A stretch of 64,000 nt of DNA from Pseudomonas sp. MM223 (GTDB lineage Bacteria > Pseudomonadota > Gammaproteobacteria > Pseudomonadales > Pseudomonadaceae): contig OX352322.1 in NCBI GenBank assembly GCA_947090765.1, positions 6,131,001-6,195,000 of the forward strand, read 5' to 3'. The notes below the pieces were generated by a model. It had not been told where the DNA came from and ran no database searches. It was given only the letters and a program-made list of their open reading frames with translations. Shown here one piece after another: positions 31,573 through 43,217 of the stretch. The first letter of the stretch is position 1. Each line of letters begins with the position of its first letter. Position numbers and translations under genes: made by a program.

Positions 31573-32180
31573 ATACCTCTTACTTCGTCACGGTTCAGCG
31601 CCAGCCATTGCAAGCCGATGATAGTTGCCGCGTTGCAGATGCGCCCGTCGCGCACTGCCTGCAAGGCATCCTCGAACGACCACACGCGCACGCGAATGTC
31701 TTCGCCCTCTTCTTCCAGGCCATGCAGCCCACCTGCGCCCTCGCTGCTGCAACGGCCCAGGAACAGGTGAACGTATTCGTCACTGCCGCCGGGCGACGGG
31801 AAGTAGCGGGTCATCGGCCACAAGGCGCTGAAGGTAAGGCCGGCTTCTTCTTCGGCTTCGCGGTGGGCGACTTCCTCGGGTTGCTCATCCTTGTCGATCA
31901 GCCCGGCAACCATCTCGATCAGCCAAGGGTTGGCGACCTTGTCCAGTGCGCCGACGCGGAACTGCTCGATCAGCACCACTTCATCGCGCAACGGGTCGTA
32001 AGGCAGCACACACACCGCATCGTGGCGCACAAACAGTTCGCGGCTGATCTCGCGGCCCATGCCCCCGGCAAACAGCTCGTGGCGCAGGTGCACCTTGTCG
32101 AGCTTGTAGAAGCCCTGGAAGCAGTTGGCCCGCTTGACGATCTCGACCGCCCTGGGCACCGAATTCAACGTGTCTGACAT
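31563..32180 (-). CDS. nudF: NudF, ADP-ribose pyrophosphatase
   Basis: 205 aa. The Nudix box is complete: G-L-I-D-K-D-E, then seven residues, then REAEEEAGL (residues about 90-112). The upstream strand VVLIEQFRVGAL and downstream YFPSPGGSDEYVHLFLG match the ADP-ribose subgroup. It cleaves ADP-ribose to AMP and ribose 5-phosphate. It is the first gene of the block running to parE and parC; its promoter must lie in 32181-32364. Confidence 0.94.
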   Translation of the reverse strand: MSDTLNSVPRAVEIVKRANCFQGFYKLDKVHLRHELFAGGMGREISRELFVRHDAVCVLPYDPLRDEVVLIEQFRVGALDKVANPWLIEMVAGLIDKDEQPEEVAHREAEEEAGLTFSALWPMTRYFPSPGGSDEYVHLFLGRCSSEGAGGLHGLEEEGEDIRVRVWSFEDALQAVRDGRICNAATIIGLQWLALNRDEVRGMWK

Positions 32181-32364
32181 GGAAATCCTCGTTACCTCAA
32201 TTACCGCATCGCGCCATCCTACTCTGCACGCTTTCGCGTTTCACCCCTTTCCGGCAACCGTTCGCACACTCGGGACAGCGCGTCTTCACTCTGTTAGCTT
32301 AGTGGCGAACTGAAGGCCGCGCAGACGGTCAAAGGCCGACTTTCCCTGTTCTGCAAGGATCATC

Positions 32365-33111
32365 ATGACACTTGTCAAACTGACTTCCGTGGCCGTGCTG
32401 GCACTCGCTCTGGGCGCCTGCCAGAGCCTGTTCACGCCCAACTACCGGGCCCCGCTCGAGGTCAAGCGCGACGCCTGGGAGCATGTCAAACCCGGCTGCA
32501 GCGAAAGCGACTGCCCGCTGGTGAACATCGACATGGTCCACTTCCCGGCCCTGCCCAAGCTCGACGGCATCGTCGAAAAGCGCCTATTGCAACTGACCGA
32601 AGACAATCAGCATGGCACCGCCCCAAGCACCTTGCAGGCCTACGAACAGCAATACCTGGCCAGTGCCGACAAACGTAACAGCAGTTATTTGCAAGCCAAG
32701 GTACGCGAGCAGCATGACGGGCTGGTGATCGTCGAGTTGTCCAGCTATCTGGACAGCGGTGGCGCCCACGGCATGCCTGGGCGCGGCTTCATCAACTATT
32801 CGCGCAAGCTGGACAAGGTGCTGACCCTGCAGGACATGCTGGTGCCCGGCCAGGAGGACACCTTCTGGAAAACCGTCGAGGAGTCGCACCGCGCCTGGTT
32901 GATAAGCGTGGGCATGGACAAGGACGCCGAGTTCGTCAAAACCTGGCCGTTCAAGAAGTCGCCGCACATCGCCCTGACGTACGGCGCGGTAGTGGTCAAG
33001 TACGAGGTCTACGCCATCGCGCCCTATTCCATGGGCCACGTGGAACTGAAAATCCCCTACCCGCGCCTGAATGGCGTACTCAAGCCTGAACTGTTTCCCG
33101 GCCGCGGCTGA
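32365..33111 (+). CDS. RsiV-like (DUF3298) lipoprotein
   Basis: 248 aa. A lipoprotein signal ends in LALGAC (Cys19). The body carries the DUF3298/RsiV-type fold, with YLDSGGAHGMPGRGFINYSRK and a later DMLVPGQED. In Bacillus, RsiV binds lysozyme and controls SigV; here no sigma factor is adjacent and the protein is an outer-membrane or periplasmic lipoprotein, so the role is open. The 3' end overlaps the convergent cytX end by 32 bases. The upstream 184 bases hold two divergent promoters. Confidence 0.82.
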   Translation: MTLVKLTSVAVLALALGACQSLFTPNYRAPLEVKRDAWEHVKPGCSESDCPLVNIDMVHFPALPKLDGIVEKRLLQLTEDNQHGTAPSTLQAYEQQYLASADKRNSSYLQAKVREQHDGLVIVELSSYLDSGGAHGMPGRGFINYSRKLDKVLTLQDMLVPGQEDTFWKTVEESHRAWLISVGMDKDAEFVKTWPFKKSPHIALTYGAVVVKYEVYAIAPYSMGHVELKIPYPRLNGVLKPELFPGRG

Positions 33112-34363
33112 AACTCAGTAGCCCATGCAGCACACCTGCCAGCAGCAATGCTGGCAGGGTAGCCCCCAGCTCCGGAGCGTTGGCGGCAATCAGGTGATAG
33201 GCCGCCACCCCCGCAAACCAGGCAATCAGTGCCTGCCAGTGCAAGCCACCCACCTGCGCCGGCAGGCGACGACGACGGATCACGTAGTGGTCCATCAGCA
33301 CAACACCGAACAGCGGCGCAAACACCGAGCCGATCAGCAGCAGGAAGTTTTCGTACTGGGCCAGTGGCGCCAGCAGCGCGATCAGGGTGCACAGCACGCC
33401 AATGGCCAGCGCCAGGTGCTCGACTTTCAGCGGCAGCAGCACACCGGTTGAAACCGCCGCCGAGTGTATGTCGGCGAAGGCCTTTTCCGACTCGTCCAGC
33501 AGAATGAGCAGCAGCGGAATCCCCATGCCCGCGCCCGCCAAAGCCAGCAGCAGGGCATTGACTTCGCCACTGGCAGCGAAGGCCAGGGTGTAGGCGACGC
33601 CCAGGCTCATCAGCCAGGTGTTGCCGATGAAATAGCCAAGTACCGTACCGCCGAACACGTGCTTGCCGTTGCGGGCGAAGCGCGAGTAGTCGGCAATCAG
33701 CGGCAGCCAGGACAGTGGCATGGCAATGACGATGTCGAAGCCCACGGCCAGTGACATCGAACCGTCACCGGCGCGGCCCCACAGCTCGGCCAGGTCGGCC
33801 TTGGCGAACAGGTTCCAGGTCAGCCACAGGCAAGCGCCCAGCAGCACCCAGATACCCCAGGCGCGCAGCACCTTGCGCACGAACGCCAGCGGCCCGCTGA
33901 CGGCCAGCAGGGTGGCCAGGGCACCGAAACACAGGGTCCAGAGCATCGGGCTGTTCCAGGCACTGTCCTCTCCGAACGCCCGCGCGCCCAGCAGGCTGGC
34001 GGCATCGCGCATGACGATAATCTCGAATGCACCCCAGCCCACCAGTTGCAGCAGGTTGAGCACAGCCGGCAAGCGCGCGCCATGGCTGCCCAGGCTGAGT
34101 TTCAGGGTACCCATGGCGGACAGGCCGGTGTCACTGCCGATGACACCGGCGGCGCCCAGCAACAGCACACCGACACCGGTGCCCAAGGCAATGGCCAGTA
34201 CCGCGCCGGCAAGGCCCAGGCCTGGGGCCAGCATGGCGCCAACCTGCAGCACCATCAGGCCGATGCCGAGGGAGAACCACAGCGAGAACAGGTCGCGGGC
34301 GCCGAAGATGCGCTGGTGGGTGGGGACCGGATGGTCGGGGGAGAATTGGCTGGGTGATGTCAT
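33080..34363 (-). CDS. cytX: CytX, putative hydroxymethylpyrimidine transporter (NCS1 family)
   Basis: 427 aa with about twelve membrane helices. The N-terminal HQRIFGARDLFSLWFSLGIGLMV stretch and the PLSWLPLIADYSRFARNGKHVF segment belong to the NCS1 cytosine/purine permease family. CytX members are predicted to import the thiamine precursor hydroxymethylpyrimidine. Position supports this: it lies downstream of thiC on the same strand, behind a TPP riboswitch, with a REP pair between. Confidence 0.85.
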   Translation of the reverse strand: MTSPSQFSPDHPVPTHQRIFGARDLFSLWFSLGIGLMVLQVGAMLAPGLGLAGAVLAIALGTGVGVLLLGAAGVIGSDTGLSAMGTLKLSLGSHGARLPAVLNLLQLVGWGAFEIIVMRDAASLLGARAFGEDSAWNSPMLWTLCFGALATLLAVSGPLAFVRKVLRAWGIWVLLGACLWLTWNLFAKADLAELWGRAGDGSMSLAVGFDIVIAMPLSWLPLIADYSRFARNGKHVFGGTVLGYFIGNTWLMSLGVAYTLAFAASGEVNALLLALAGAGMGIPLLLILLDESEKAFADIHSAAVSTGVLLPLKVEHLALAIGVLCTLIALLAPLAQYENFLLLIGSVFAPLFGVVLMDHYVIRRRRLPAQVGGLHWQALIAWFAGVAAYHLIAANAPELGATLPALLLAGVLHGLLSFSRGRETVQA

Positions 34364-34429
34364 GTTTGGCGCTCGCCGGCAATGTTGTTGGTGTTCTTGG
34401 CGAGGACTTCGTCCTCGAATCGCGACGCA

Positions 34430-34524
34430 AGGCCGCTCCCACAGGGGCCGCGCAGGCCTTGAGCCTTGTACGGTCCCTGTGGGAGCGGCCTTGTGTTGCG
34501 ATAGGGCCGCAAAGCGGCCCCAGC
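34430..34524. repeat. REP pair between thiC and cytX
   Basis: The arms gcaaggccgctcccacaggg and the inverse ccctgtgggagcggccttgt lie at 34430-34450 and 34480-34499, followed by agggccgcaaagcggcccc. This is the only REP site in the window inside a likely operon. It could reduce cytX expression or stabilise thiC mRNA. Confidence 0.85.
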
Positions 34525-34528
34525 GTTT

Positions 34529-36668
<2,140 letters not shown>

Positions 36669-36832
36669 AACATGCGCAGTCTAGACTGGAGTGGTCGGCA
36701 AAGCCAAGCGGGTAAATGCGCGGTTGATGAAAGGCACACCGGGCGATTGTTGCCAGGGGCGCATGGCACTACACTGGCCGTCACTCGATACTCAACAGTT
36801 CAGTAATTAAATTTCGTACAAGGATTGCCTCT

Positions 36833-38266
36833 ATGCTGCGCAAACTCTCACTGGCGATAGCCGTGTCTTGTGCGTCCAACGGAGTGGTCTGGGCAGCGGA
36901 CATGCCCACTACAGTCAAAACCGACCTGGTGAGCGTCTATCAGGAAGCGGTAGACAACAACGCCGACCTGGCTGCGGCACGCGCCGATTATGGCGCCCGC
37001 CGCGAAGTGGTGCCGCAGGCCCGTGCCGGTTTGCTGCCAAACCTGTCGGCCGGTGCCGAGATGATGAACACCCGCACCAAGCTGGACGAGCCGTCCATCA
37101 CCTCCAACCGCAGCGGCAACTCATGGAGCGCGACCCTGGCCCAGCCAATTTTCCGCGCTGACCGCTGGTTCCAGTTGCAGGCAGCCGAGGCAGTCAACGA
37201 GCAGGCCGCGCTGGAGCTGTCGGCCACTGAACAGAACCTGATCCTGCAAACCGCACAAAACTACTTCGCCGTGCTGCGCGCACAGGACAACCTGGCCGCT
37301 ACCAAGGCCGAAGAAGCCGCGTTCAAGCGCCAACTGGACCAGTCCAACGAGCGTTTCGATGTGGGCCTGTCGGACAAGACCGACGTGTTGCAATCCCAGG
37401 CCAGCTACGACACGGCTCGGGCCAACCGGATCATCGCCGAGCGCCAGGTGCAGGATGCCTTTGAAGCGCTGGTCACCCTGACCAACCGTGAATACACCTC
37501 GATTCAAGGTGTGGTGCACACCCTGCCGGTGCAGGTACCCACGCCAAACGACGCCAAGGCCTGGGTCGAAACCGCAGGGCGTCAGAACCTCAACCTGCTG
37601 GCCACCAACTACGCGGTGTCTGCCGCCGAAGAGACCCTGCGCCAGCGCAAGGCCGGCCATGCGCCGACCCTGGATGCCGTGGCCAAGTACCAGAAGGGTG
37701 ACAACGACAGCCTCGGCTTTACCAACCCTTCGCAACTGGGCGTGCGCTACAGCGGCGACGTGGAACAGACCAGCGTCGGCCTGCAACTGAACATCCCGAT
37801 CTACAGCGGTGGCCTGACCAGCTCGCAGGTACGCGAGGCCTACCAGCGCCTGAGCCAAAGCGAGCAGCAACGTGAAAGCCTGCGCCGCCAGGTGGTGGAA
37901 AACACCCGCAACCTGCACCGCGCGGTGAACACTGACGTAGAACAGGTGCAGGCACGCAAGCAGTCGATCATCTCCAACCAGAGTGCACTGGAGGCCACCG
38001 AAATCGGCTACCAGGTGGGTACCCGCAACATCGTCGACGTGCTCGATGCCCAGCGCCAGCTGTACACCTCGGTGAGGGATTACAACAACAGCCGCTATGA
38101 CTACATCCTCGACAACCTGAGCCTGAAACAGGCGGCAGGTACGTTGAGCCCACAGGACCTGCAAGACCTCAAACGCTACCTGAAGCCGGACTACAACCCG
38201 GACAAAGACTTCCTGCCGCCAGACCTGGCTGCGGCAGCGGCCAAGAACTTCGAGCGCAGGCCCTGA
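36833..38266 (+). CDS. tolC: TolC-family outer-membrane channel
   Basis: 477 aa with a signal peptide (about 1-21, ending VVWA). The two-fold repeat of the TolC/OEP fold is visible: VYQEAVDNNADLAAARADY and later QLGVRYSGDVEQTSVGLQLNIPIYSGG, with long alpha-helical stretches and a GTRNIVDVLDAQRQLY segment. It forms the trimeric exit duct for type I secretion and efflux. In E. coli tolC is directly divergent from nudF; here about 4.6 kb lies between. AAGGA precedes the ATG. Confidence 0.93.
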   Translation: MLRKLSLAIAVSCASNGVVWAADMPTTVKTDLVSVYQEAVDNNADLAAARADYGARREVVPQARAGLLPNLSAGAEMMNTRTKLDEPSITSNRSGNSWSATLAQPIFRADRWFQLQAAEAVNEQAALELSATEQNLILQTAQNYFAVLRAQDNLAATKAEEAAFKRQLDQSNERFDVGLSDKTDVLQSQASYDTARANRIIAERQVQDAFEALVTLTNREYTSIQGVVHTLPVQVPTPNDAKAWVETAGRQNLNLLATNYAVSAAEETLRQRKAGHAPTLDAVAKYQKGDNDSLGFTNPSQLGVRYSGDVEQTSVGLQLNIPIYSGGLTSSQVREAYQRLSQSEQQRESLRRQVVENTRNLHRAVNTDVEQVQARKQSIISNQSALEATEIGYQVGTRNIVDVLDAQRQLYTSVRDYNNSRYDYILDNLSLKQAAGTLSPQDLQDLKRYLKPDYNPDKDFLPPDLAAAAAKNFERRP

Positions 38267-38288
38267 TCCAGGGCATGGCACGGTCACT

Positions 38289-38405
38289 GTAGGAGCGGCC
38301 TTGTGCCGCGAAAGGGGTGCGAAGCGCCCCCAGGATCTGCAGATCACTGCAAAATTGCTGGGGCCGCTTTGCGGCCCTTTCGCGGCACAAGGCCGCTCCT
38401 ACAGG
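38289..38405. repeat. REP pair between tolC and waaA
   Basis: Inverted copies of gtaggagcggccttgtgccg with the GC palindrome next to each; the arms lie at 38289-38331 and 38361-38405. It sits between convergent gene ends. Confidence 0.88.
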
Positions 38406-38426
38406 GATCACGCCAATGCAGACATC

Positions 38427-39698
38427 TCAGCGGATAAGCGCATCCAGGCCATCGAGCAAGCGCTGCAACGCGCCCTGATTGGCCCGCATCACCGCCCTGC
38501 CCGCCTCGCCCATGCGTTGCGCATCCTGCGGCAACTCGACCAAGCGCCGCACCGCTTCGGCCAGCCCATCGGCATCATCCACCTGCTGCAACGCCCCTGC
38601 CTCACGCAACATCGCGCTGATTTCAAGGAAGTTGAACACATGCGGCCCCATGAGCACTGGCAAAGCCAGCGCTGCCGGTTCCAACGGGTTGTGCCCACCG
38701 GTCGGCACCAGGCTGCCACCGACGAAGGCAATGTCGGCCAGGGCATACAGGAACAGCAGCTCACCCATGGTGTCGCCCAGCAACACCTGCGTTTGCGCAT
38801 CGACCGGCGCGGCAGAAGAACGGCGCACGGTGTTGAATTGCTCGCTGCAAAGCATGTGCACAGCGTTGAAACGCTCGGGATGGCGCGGCACGAGGATCAG
38901 CAAGGCATCGCCATGCACCTGCAACAGCTGCCGATGCGCCTGCAAAATCAGCGCATCTTCACCGTCATGGGTACTGGCGGCAATCCACACAGGACGCTGC
39001 TGCGCCCCCCACTGCTCACGCAATGCCCTGGCACGCGGCAGCAGTTGCTCATCGATCTTCAGGTCGAACTTGATCGAACCGGTGACCTGCACGCACTCAG
39101 GGCGCGCGCCCAGGTCACGGAAGCGTTGCGCCTCGGTTTCGGTCTGCACGGCGATCAGGCTCATTTCGGCCAGCATCGGCCGAGTCAATTTGGCAAAGCG
39201 CCCGTAGCCGCGTGCCGAGCGCTCGGACAATCGCGCGTTGGCCAGCGCTACCGGAATGCCGCGCTTGGCACACTGGTGAATGTGGTTGGGCCACAACTCG
39301 GTTTCCATGATGATGCCCAGCTTCGGCTGCACATGGTCAAGAAAGCGCCCGGCCGCCCACGGCAGGTCGTAGGGCAAATAGCAGTGCTGCACACGCGGTT
39401 CGTCGGCGAACATGGCGCGAATACGCTCGGAACCGGTGGGCGTCATGCAGGTAAGCGTGATCGGCAATTGCGGGTAGGCCTTGAGCAAGGCTCGCACCAT
39501 GGGCGCGGCAGCGATGCTCTCACCCACCGACACCGCGTGCACCCAGATGCCGCCCTGGCGCATGGCCGGCAACTTGAAAGCAAAGCGCTCGCCGATGCGC
39601 TGCCCATAGGCCGGTGCCTTGCGTGCGCGCAGGTACAGGCGTAGCGCAACCAGCGGCAGGCCCAAGTGAAACAGCAAGGTATAGAGTGTTCTGTTCAT
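38427..39698 (-). CDS. waaA: WaaA, Kdo transferase
   Basis: 423 aa from the ATG at 39698 (MNRTLYTLLF); 19 upstream in-frame codons are not family-like. An N-terminal hydrophobic anchor (about 3-22) is followed by the GT-B fold. GGIWVHAVSVGESIAA, MTPTGSERI and the late LVPTGGHNPLEPAAL segment are typical. It adds Kdo to lipid IVA at the inner membrane. The gene lies apart from the main LPS cluster at 44-58 kb. Confidence 0.95.
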   Translation of the reverse strand: MNRTLYTLLFHLGLPLVALRLYLRARKAPAYGQRIGERFAFKLPAMRQGGIWVHAVSVGESIAAAPMVRALLKAYPQLPITLTCMTPTGSERIRAMFADEPRVQHCYLPYDLPWAAGRFLDHVQPKLGIIMETELWPNHIHQCAKRGIPVALANARLSERSARGYGRFAKLTRPMLAEMSLIAVQTETEAQRFRDLGARPECVQVTGSIKFDLKIDEQLLPRARALREQWGAQQRPVWIAASTHDGEDALILQAHRQLLQVHGDALLILVPRHPERFNAVHMLCSEQFNTVRRSSAAPVDAQTQVLLGDTMGELLFLYALADIAFVGGSLVPTGGHNPLEPAALALPVLMGPHVFNFLEISAMLREAGALQQVDDADGLAEAVRRLVELPQDAQRMGEAGRAVMRANQGALQRLLDGLDALIR

Positions 39699-39709
39699 GG
39701 CGGCGAAGT

Positions 39710-40603
39710 TTACCCGATCGCGCGCAGGTGCACCGCAAAGCGCTCGGCCAACCACTGCGCGGCAGGCCCAAGGGGCTCATCACGGCGCCAGGCCAGTTCT
39801 GCCACCAACGCTGGTGGCCGCCACTCGCTGTCCAGCTCGACCATATGCGCCTGGTAAGTCGGGTACTGCACCACGTGCCGCGGCAGCCAGGCCCAGCCCA
39901 GGCCGCGCATCAGCAGTTCAGCCATGGCGTAGAAACTGTCGGCACGCCATACCTGCGGGCTGATCGCCTCGCCGCCAGGGTAACCGCTTTGCTGTGGGGT
40001 GATGAGCAATTGCCGGTGGCGTGCCAGTTGCTGACGGGTGACCCGACCTTGCCCAGCAAGCGGGTGGCCGGCTGCGCACACCGTGACCATCTCCACGCTG
40101 CCCAAGGCCCGCCGCTCCAGTGAAGCCGGGATGCTTTCATGGTGAAAGAACAAACCCAGATCGGCGCGCCGCTCAACCAGCTTGCGCGCCACATCGCCCT
40201 GGGCACCGCTGGCCAACTGTACCTCCAGGAACGGGAAGCTGCTGGCCAGCTCATCGAGGCTGTCGATCACCGGCTGATAAGGCATGGCTTCGTCCTGGGC
40301 AACCCGCAGCAAGGCCTCCTGCCCGCGCATCAGGGCCAGGGCACGACCATCCAGGTGTTCGCATTGGCGCAGCAGTTCGCGGGCATCTTCCAGCAACGCG
40401 CTGCCATTTTCAGTCAGCTTCGGTTGCCGGCCACTGCTTCGCTCGAACAACGTGACACCCAAGTCTGCTTCCAGCAGGGCGATGGCATTGCTGATGGCTG
40501 ATTGGGCCTTGCGCTGTTCGCGGGCCACAGCAGAAAACGAGCGCAATTCGGCGACACGCAGAAAAATACGCAGCTGCTCCAGGTTCCATTGCTCAGCCAT
40601 CAA
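39710..40603 (-). CDS. LysR-family transcriptional regulator
   Basis: 297 aa (296 if the second Met is used). The N-terminal winged HTH covers residues 4-62 (LRIFLRVAELRSFSAVAREQRKAQ), followed by a LysR substrate-binding domain. It is divergent from the SMR efflux gene across about 85 bases, so it probably controls that gene. The effector cannot be read from sequence. Confidence 0.9.
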   Translation of the reverse strand: MMAEQWNLEQLRIFLRVAELRSFSAVAREQRKAQSAISNAIALLEADLGVTLFERSSGRQPKLTENGSALLEDARELLRQCEHLDGRALALMRGQEALLRVAQDEAMPYQPVIDSLDELASSFPFLEVQLASGAQGDVARKLVERRADLGLFFHHESIPASLERRALGSVEMVTVCAAGHPLAGQGRVTRQQLARHRQLLITPQQSGYPGGEAISPQVWRADSFYAMAELLMRGLGWAWLPRHVVQYPTYQAHMVELDSEWRPPALVAELAWRRDEPLGPAAQWLAERFAVHLRAIG

Positions 40604-40687
40604 CCTATCCCCATATCAGATAGGTAATGACTTTACCGCATCTGGGCAAGGTCTAGAATGCCCGGCCAGTAACCGGAGGATCCCGCC

Positions 40688-41020
40688 ATGAATGCCTATA
40701 CCTATCTCGCCATCGCCATCTGCGCCGAAGTTATCGCAACTGCCTCCATGAAGGCGGTGAAAGGCCTTAGCACGCCACTGCCACTGCTGCTGATGGTGGT
40801 CGGCTATGGCATCGCGTTCTGGATGCTGACCTTGGTGGTGCGCAGCATTCCAGTGGGGATCGCCTATGCCATCTGGTCGGGGCTGGGGATTGTGCTGATC
40901 AGTGTGGCGGCGCTGGTGATCTACGGGCAGAAGCTGGATGTGCCGGCGATGCTGGGCATGGCCATGATCGTGGGTGGGGTGGTGGTGATTCAGCTGTTTT
41001 CCAAGACAGCCGGGCATTGA
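40688..41020 (+). CDS. SMR-family multidrug efflux protein
   Basis: 110 aa with four membrane helices and the key Glu14 in ICAEVIATASMKA, as in EmrE. GIAYAIWSGLGIVLI is the conserved helix 3. It exports cationic drugs as a dimer using the proton gradient. A GGAGG site lies ten bases before the ATG. The neighbouring divergent LysR gene is the likely regulator. Confidence 0.92.
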   Translation: MNAYTYLAIAICAEVIATASMKAVKGLSTPLPLLLMVVGYGIAFWMLTLVVRSIPVGIAYAIWSGLGIVLISVAALVIYGQKLDVPAMLGMAMIVGGVVVIQLFSKTAGH

Positions 41021-41030
41021 GACAACCTGT

Positions 41031-41129
41031 AGGGCCCTATCGCCGGCAAGCCAGCTCCCACAAGTTCTCCACTGCCATCAAGCCTTGTGCAGTACCTGTG
41101 GGAGCTGGCTTGCCGGCGATAGGGCCCTC
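41031..41129. repeat. REP pair, second family, after the SMR gene
   Basis: The arms agggccctatcgccggcaag and the inverse cttgccggcgatagggccct enclose 60 bases, the same family as at 22682. It separates the SMR gene from the oxidoreductase gene on the same strand. Confidence 0.88.
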
Positions 41130-41180
41130 ACAGGTATAGCCTGTATACTTGCCAGCTGTCCCAGTCTTCGAGGTACCGCC

Positions 41181-42356
41181 ATGCCATCTGCCATTTCCAC
41201 TGACGTACTGATCGTCGGCGCCGGGGTCGCAGGCCTCTGGCTCAATGCCCGCCTGCGCCGCCTGGGGTACTCGACAGTGCTGGTGGAGCGCGCCAGCCTT
41301 GGCGGTGAGCAAACGATCAAGTCCCAGGGCATTATCCACGGCGGTACCAAGTACGCCCTGCACGGCGCCCTTACCGGTGCTTCGGAAGCCATTGCCGATA
41401 TGCCGCGCCGCTGGCGCGAATCCCTGGCTGGCGACGGCGAACTTGACCTCGGGCGTACCCGTCTGCTTTCCGATGCCCATTACCTGTGGTCGCCAGGGAC
41501 CTTGGCCGGAAACCTCACCAGCTTCTTCGCCAGCAAAGCCGTGCGCGGCCGGGTCGACCAGGTCAAAGGTGAGCAATTGCCGCCCGCTCTGCAAGACCGC
41601 GCTTTCAAGGGCAAGGTCTATCGCCTGGCCGAACTGGTCATCGACGTGCCCAGCCTGCTGGCCAACCTGGCCGAACTGGCAGGTGACAGCCTGTTGGCGG
41701 GCGAACGCATAGAACCGCTGCACGAAGACGGCGAACTGATCGGCCTGTGCGTCGACGGCCGCGAAATCCGTGCCCAGCGCGTTGTATTGAGTGCAGGTGC
41801 CGGCACCGAAGACCTGCTGCACACCCTCGGCTTGCAACAGCCCGCGATGCAGACACGCCCCCTGCACATGGTCATGGCCAAGGGCGCCAACCTTAAACCG
41901 CTTTACGCACACTGCCTGGGCGGCGGGCCGAAGCCTCGGGTAACGATCACCACCCACCCGGCCTCGGATGGGCAATGGGTATGGTACCTGGGCGGCGACC
42001 TTGCCGAAGCGGACGGGGTAGCTCGCGAGCCTGCCGCACAGATTGCTGCGGCGCAAAAGGAAATCGCCAACCTGTTGCCGTGGGTCGACCAAAGCCAGGT
42101 GCGCTGGGCCACCCTGCGGGTCGACCGTGCAGAACCTGCACAATCCGGCCTGGTACGCCCGGACAACGCCTTCCTCGCCGAGCAGCAGCGCCTGCTGGTG
42201 GGCTGGCCGACCAAGCTGGCCCTGGCACCGGACTTCAGCGACCGGGTCATCAGCCACCTGGAGCGCGACGGCATCCGCCCGCAGGCACGCGCTGACCTGG
42301 CCGGCCTGCCACGCCCAGCGCTGGGCGTGCCGGCCTGGGAGCAACTGCTGCCATGA
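41181..42356 (+). CDS. FAD-dependent oxidoreductase (DAO-like)
   Basis: 391 aa from the ATG at 41181 (MPSAISTDVLI); the frame extends upstream into the REP. The dinucleotide-binding motif is VLIVGAGVAGLWL (about 9-21). The rest resembles glycerol-3-phosphate dehydrogenase or DAO-type enzymes (QTIKSQGIIHGG), which oxidise amine or hydroxyl groups with FAD. It shares a four-base overlap (ATGA) with the aldo/keto reductase, so the two are coupled. Substrate unknown. Confidence 0.82.
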   Translation: MPSAISTDVLIVGAGVAGLWLNARLRRLGYSTVLVERASLGGEQTIKSQGIIHGGTKYALHGALTGASEAIADMPRRWRESLAGDGELDLGRTRLLSDAHYLWSPGTLAGNLTSFFASKAVRGRVDQVKGEQLPPALQDRAFKGKVYRLAELVIDVPSLLANLAELAGDSLLAGERIEPLHEDGELIGLCVDGREIRAQRVVLSAGAGTEDLLHTLGLQQPAMQTRPLHMVMAKGANLKPLYAHCLGGGPKPRVTITTHPASDGQWVWYLGGDLAEADGVAREPAAQIAAAQKEIANLLPWVDQSQVRWATLRVDRAEPAQSGLVRPDNAFLAEQQRLLVGWPTKLALAPDFSDRVISHLERDGIRPQARADLAGLPRPALGVPAWEQLLP

Positions 42357-43165
42357 CCCTGCCGACCTTGCACGATTTTCACCGCCCACTTGGCAGCACC
42401 GGCTTGAATGTGTCCCCATTAGGCTTGGGCACAGTCAAGTTGGGCCGCGATCAGGGTGTGAAATACCCCACCGGTTTCACCATCCCCGGCGATGACGAAG
42501 CCCGCCTGCTGCTGGCCCAGGCCCGCGAACTGGGCATCAACCTGATCGACACCGCCCCCGCCTATGGCCGCAGCGAAGAACGCCTGGGCCCGCTGCTGCG
42601 CGGCCAACGCGATGAGTGGGTGATCGTCAGCAAGGTCGGCGAAGAGTTCGACAACGGCCTGTCGCACTTCGACTTCAGTGCCGCCCACACCCGCCGCTCG
42701 GTGGAGCGCAGCCTACGCCGCCTGGAAACCGACCGCATCGAACTGCTACTGGTGCATTCCGACGGCAACGACCTGGCGATCCTCGAACACCAGGAGGTCT
42801 ACCAGACCTTGGCGGAGCTCAAACAGGAGGGCAAGATCCTGGGCTTCGGCCTGTCCGGCAAGACCGTCGCCGGCGGCCTGAAAGCACTGGAGCAAGGTGA
42901 CTGCGCCATGGTCACCTACAACCTCAACGAGCAGGCGGAACGCCCTGTGCTGGACTACGCTGCCGAACACGGCAAAGCCATCCTGGTAAAGAAGGCCCTG
43001 GCCAGCGGGCATGTCTGCCTGGCCCCGGGCGTTGACCCGGTGCAAGCAAGTTTCGAGCTGTTGTTCGCCCACCCGGGGGTCAGCAGTGCTATCGTCGGCA
43101 CCATCAATCCGCTGCACCTGGCCCACAACGTGGCCACCGTCGCCCGCATCCTGGGCCAGCAATGA
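42353..43165 (+). CDS. Aldo/keto reductase family protein
   Basis: 270 aa, TIM-barrel. Family marks: LGLGTVKLG near the start, INLIDTAPAYGRSEERLG holding the catalytic Asp-Tyr, VSKVGEEF giving Lys, and LLVHSDGND with the His. The NADPH-binding end is GVSSAIVGTINPLHL. It probably reduces a carbonyl; coupling to the FAD enzyme suggests a shared substrate, but this is inference. Confidence 0.87.
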   Translation: MTLPTLHDFHRPLGSTGLNVSPLGLGTVKLGRDQGVKYPTGFTIPGDDEARLLLAQARELGINLIDTAPAYGRSEERLGPLLRGQRDEWVIVSKVGEEFDNGLSHFDFSAAHTRRSVERSLRRLETDRIELLLVHSDGNDLAILEHQEVYQTLAELKQEGKILGFGLSGKTVAGGLKALEQGDCAMVTYNLNEQAERPVLDYAAEHGKAILVKKALASGHVCLAPGVDPVQASFELLFAHPGVSSAIVGTINPLHLAHNVATVARILGQQ

Positions 43166-43217
43166 GTTGCCCCTGGCCCAAGGGCCAGGCGAATGACCCG
43201 ACGCAAGGAGGAGCCTC

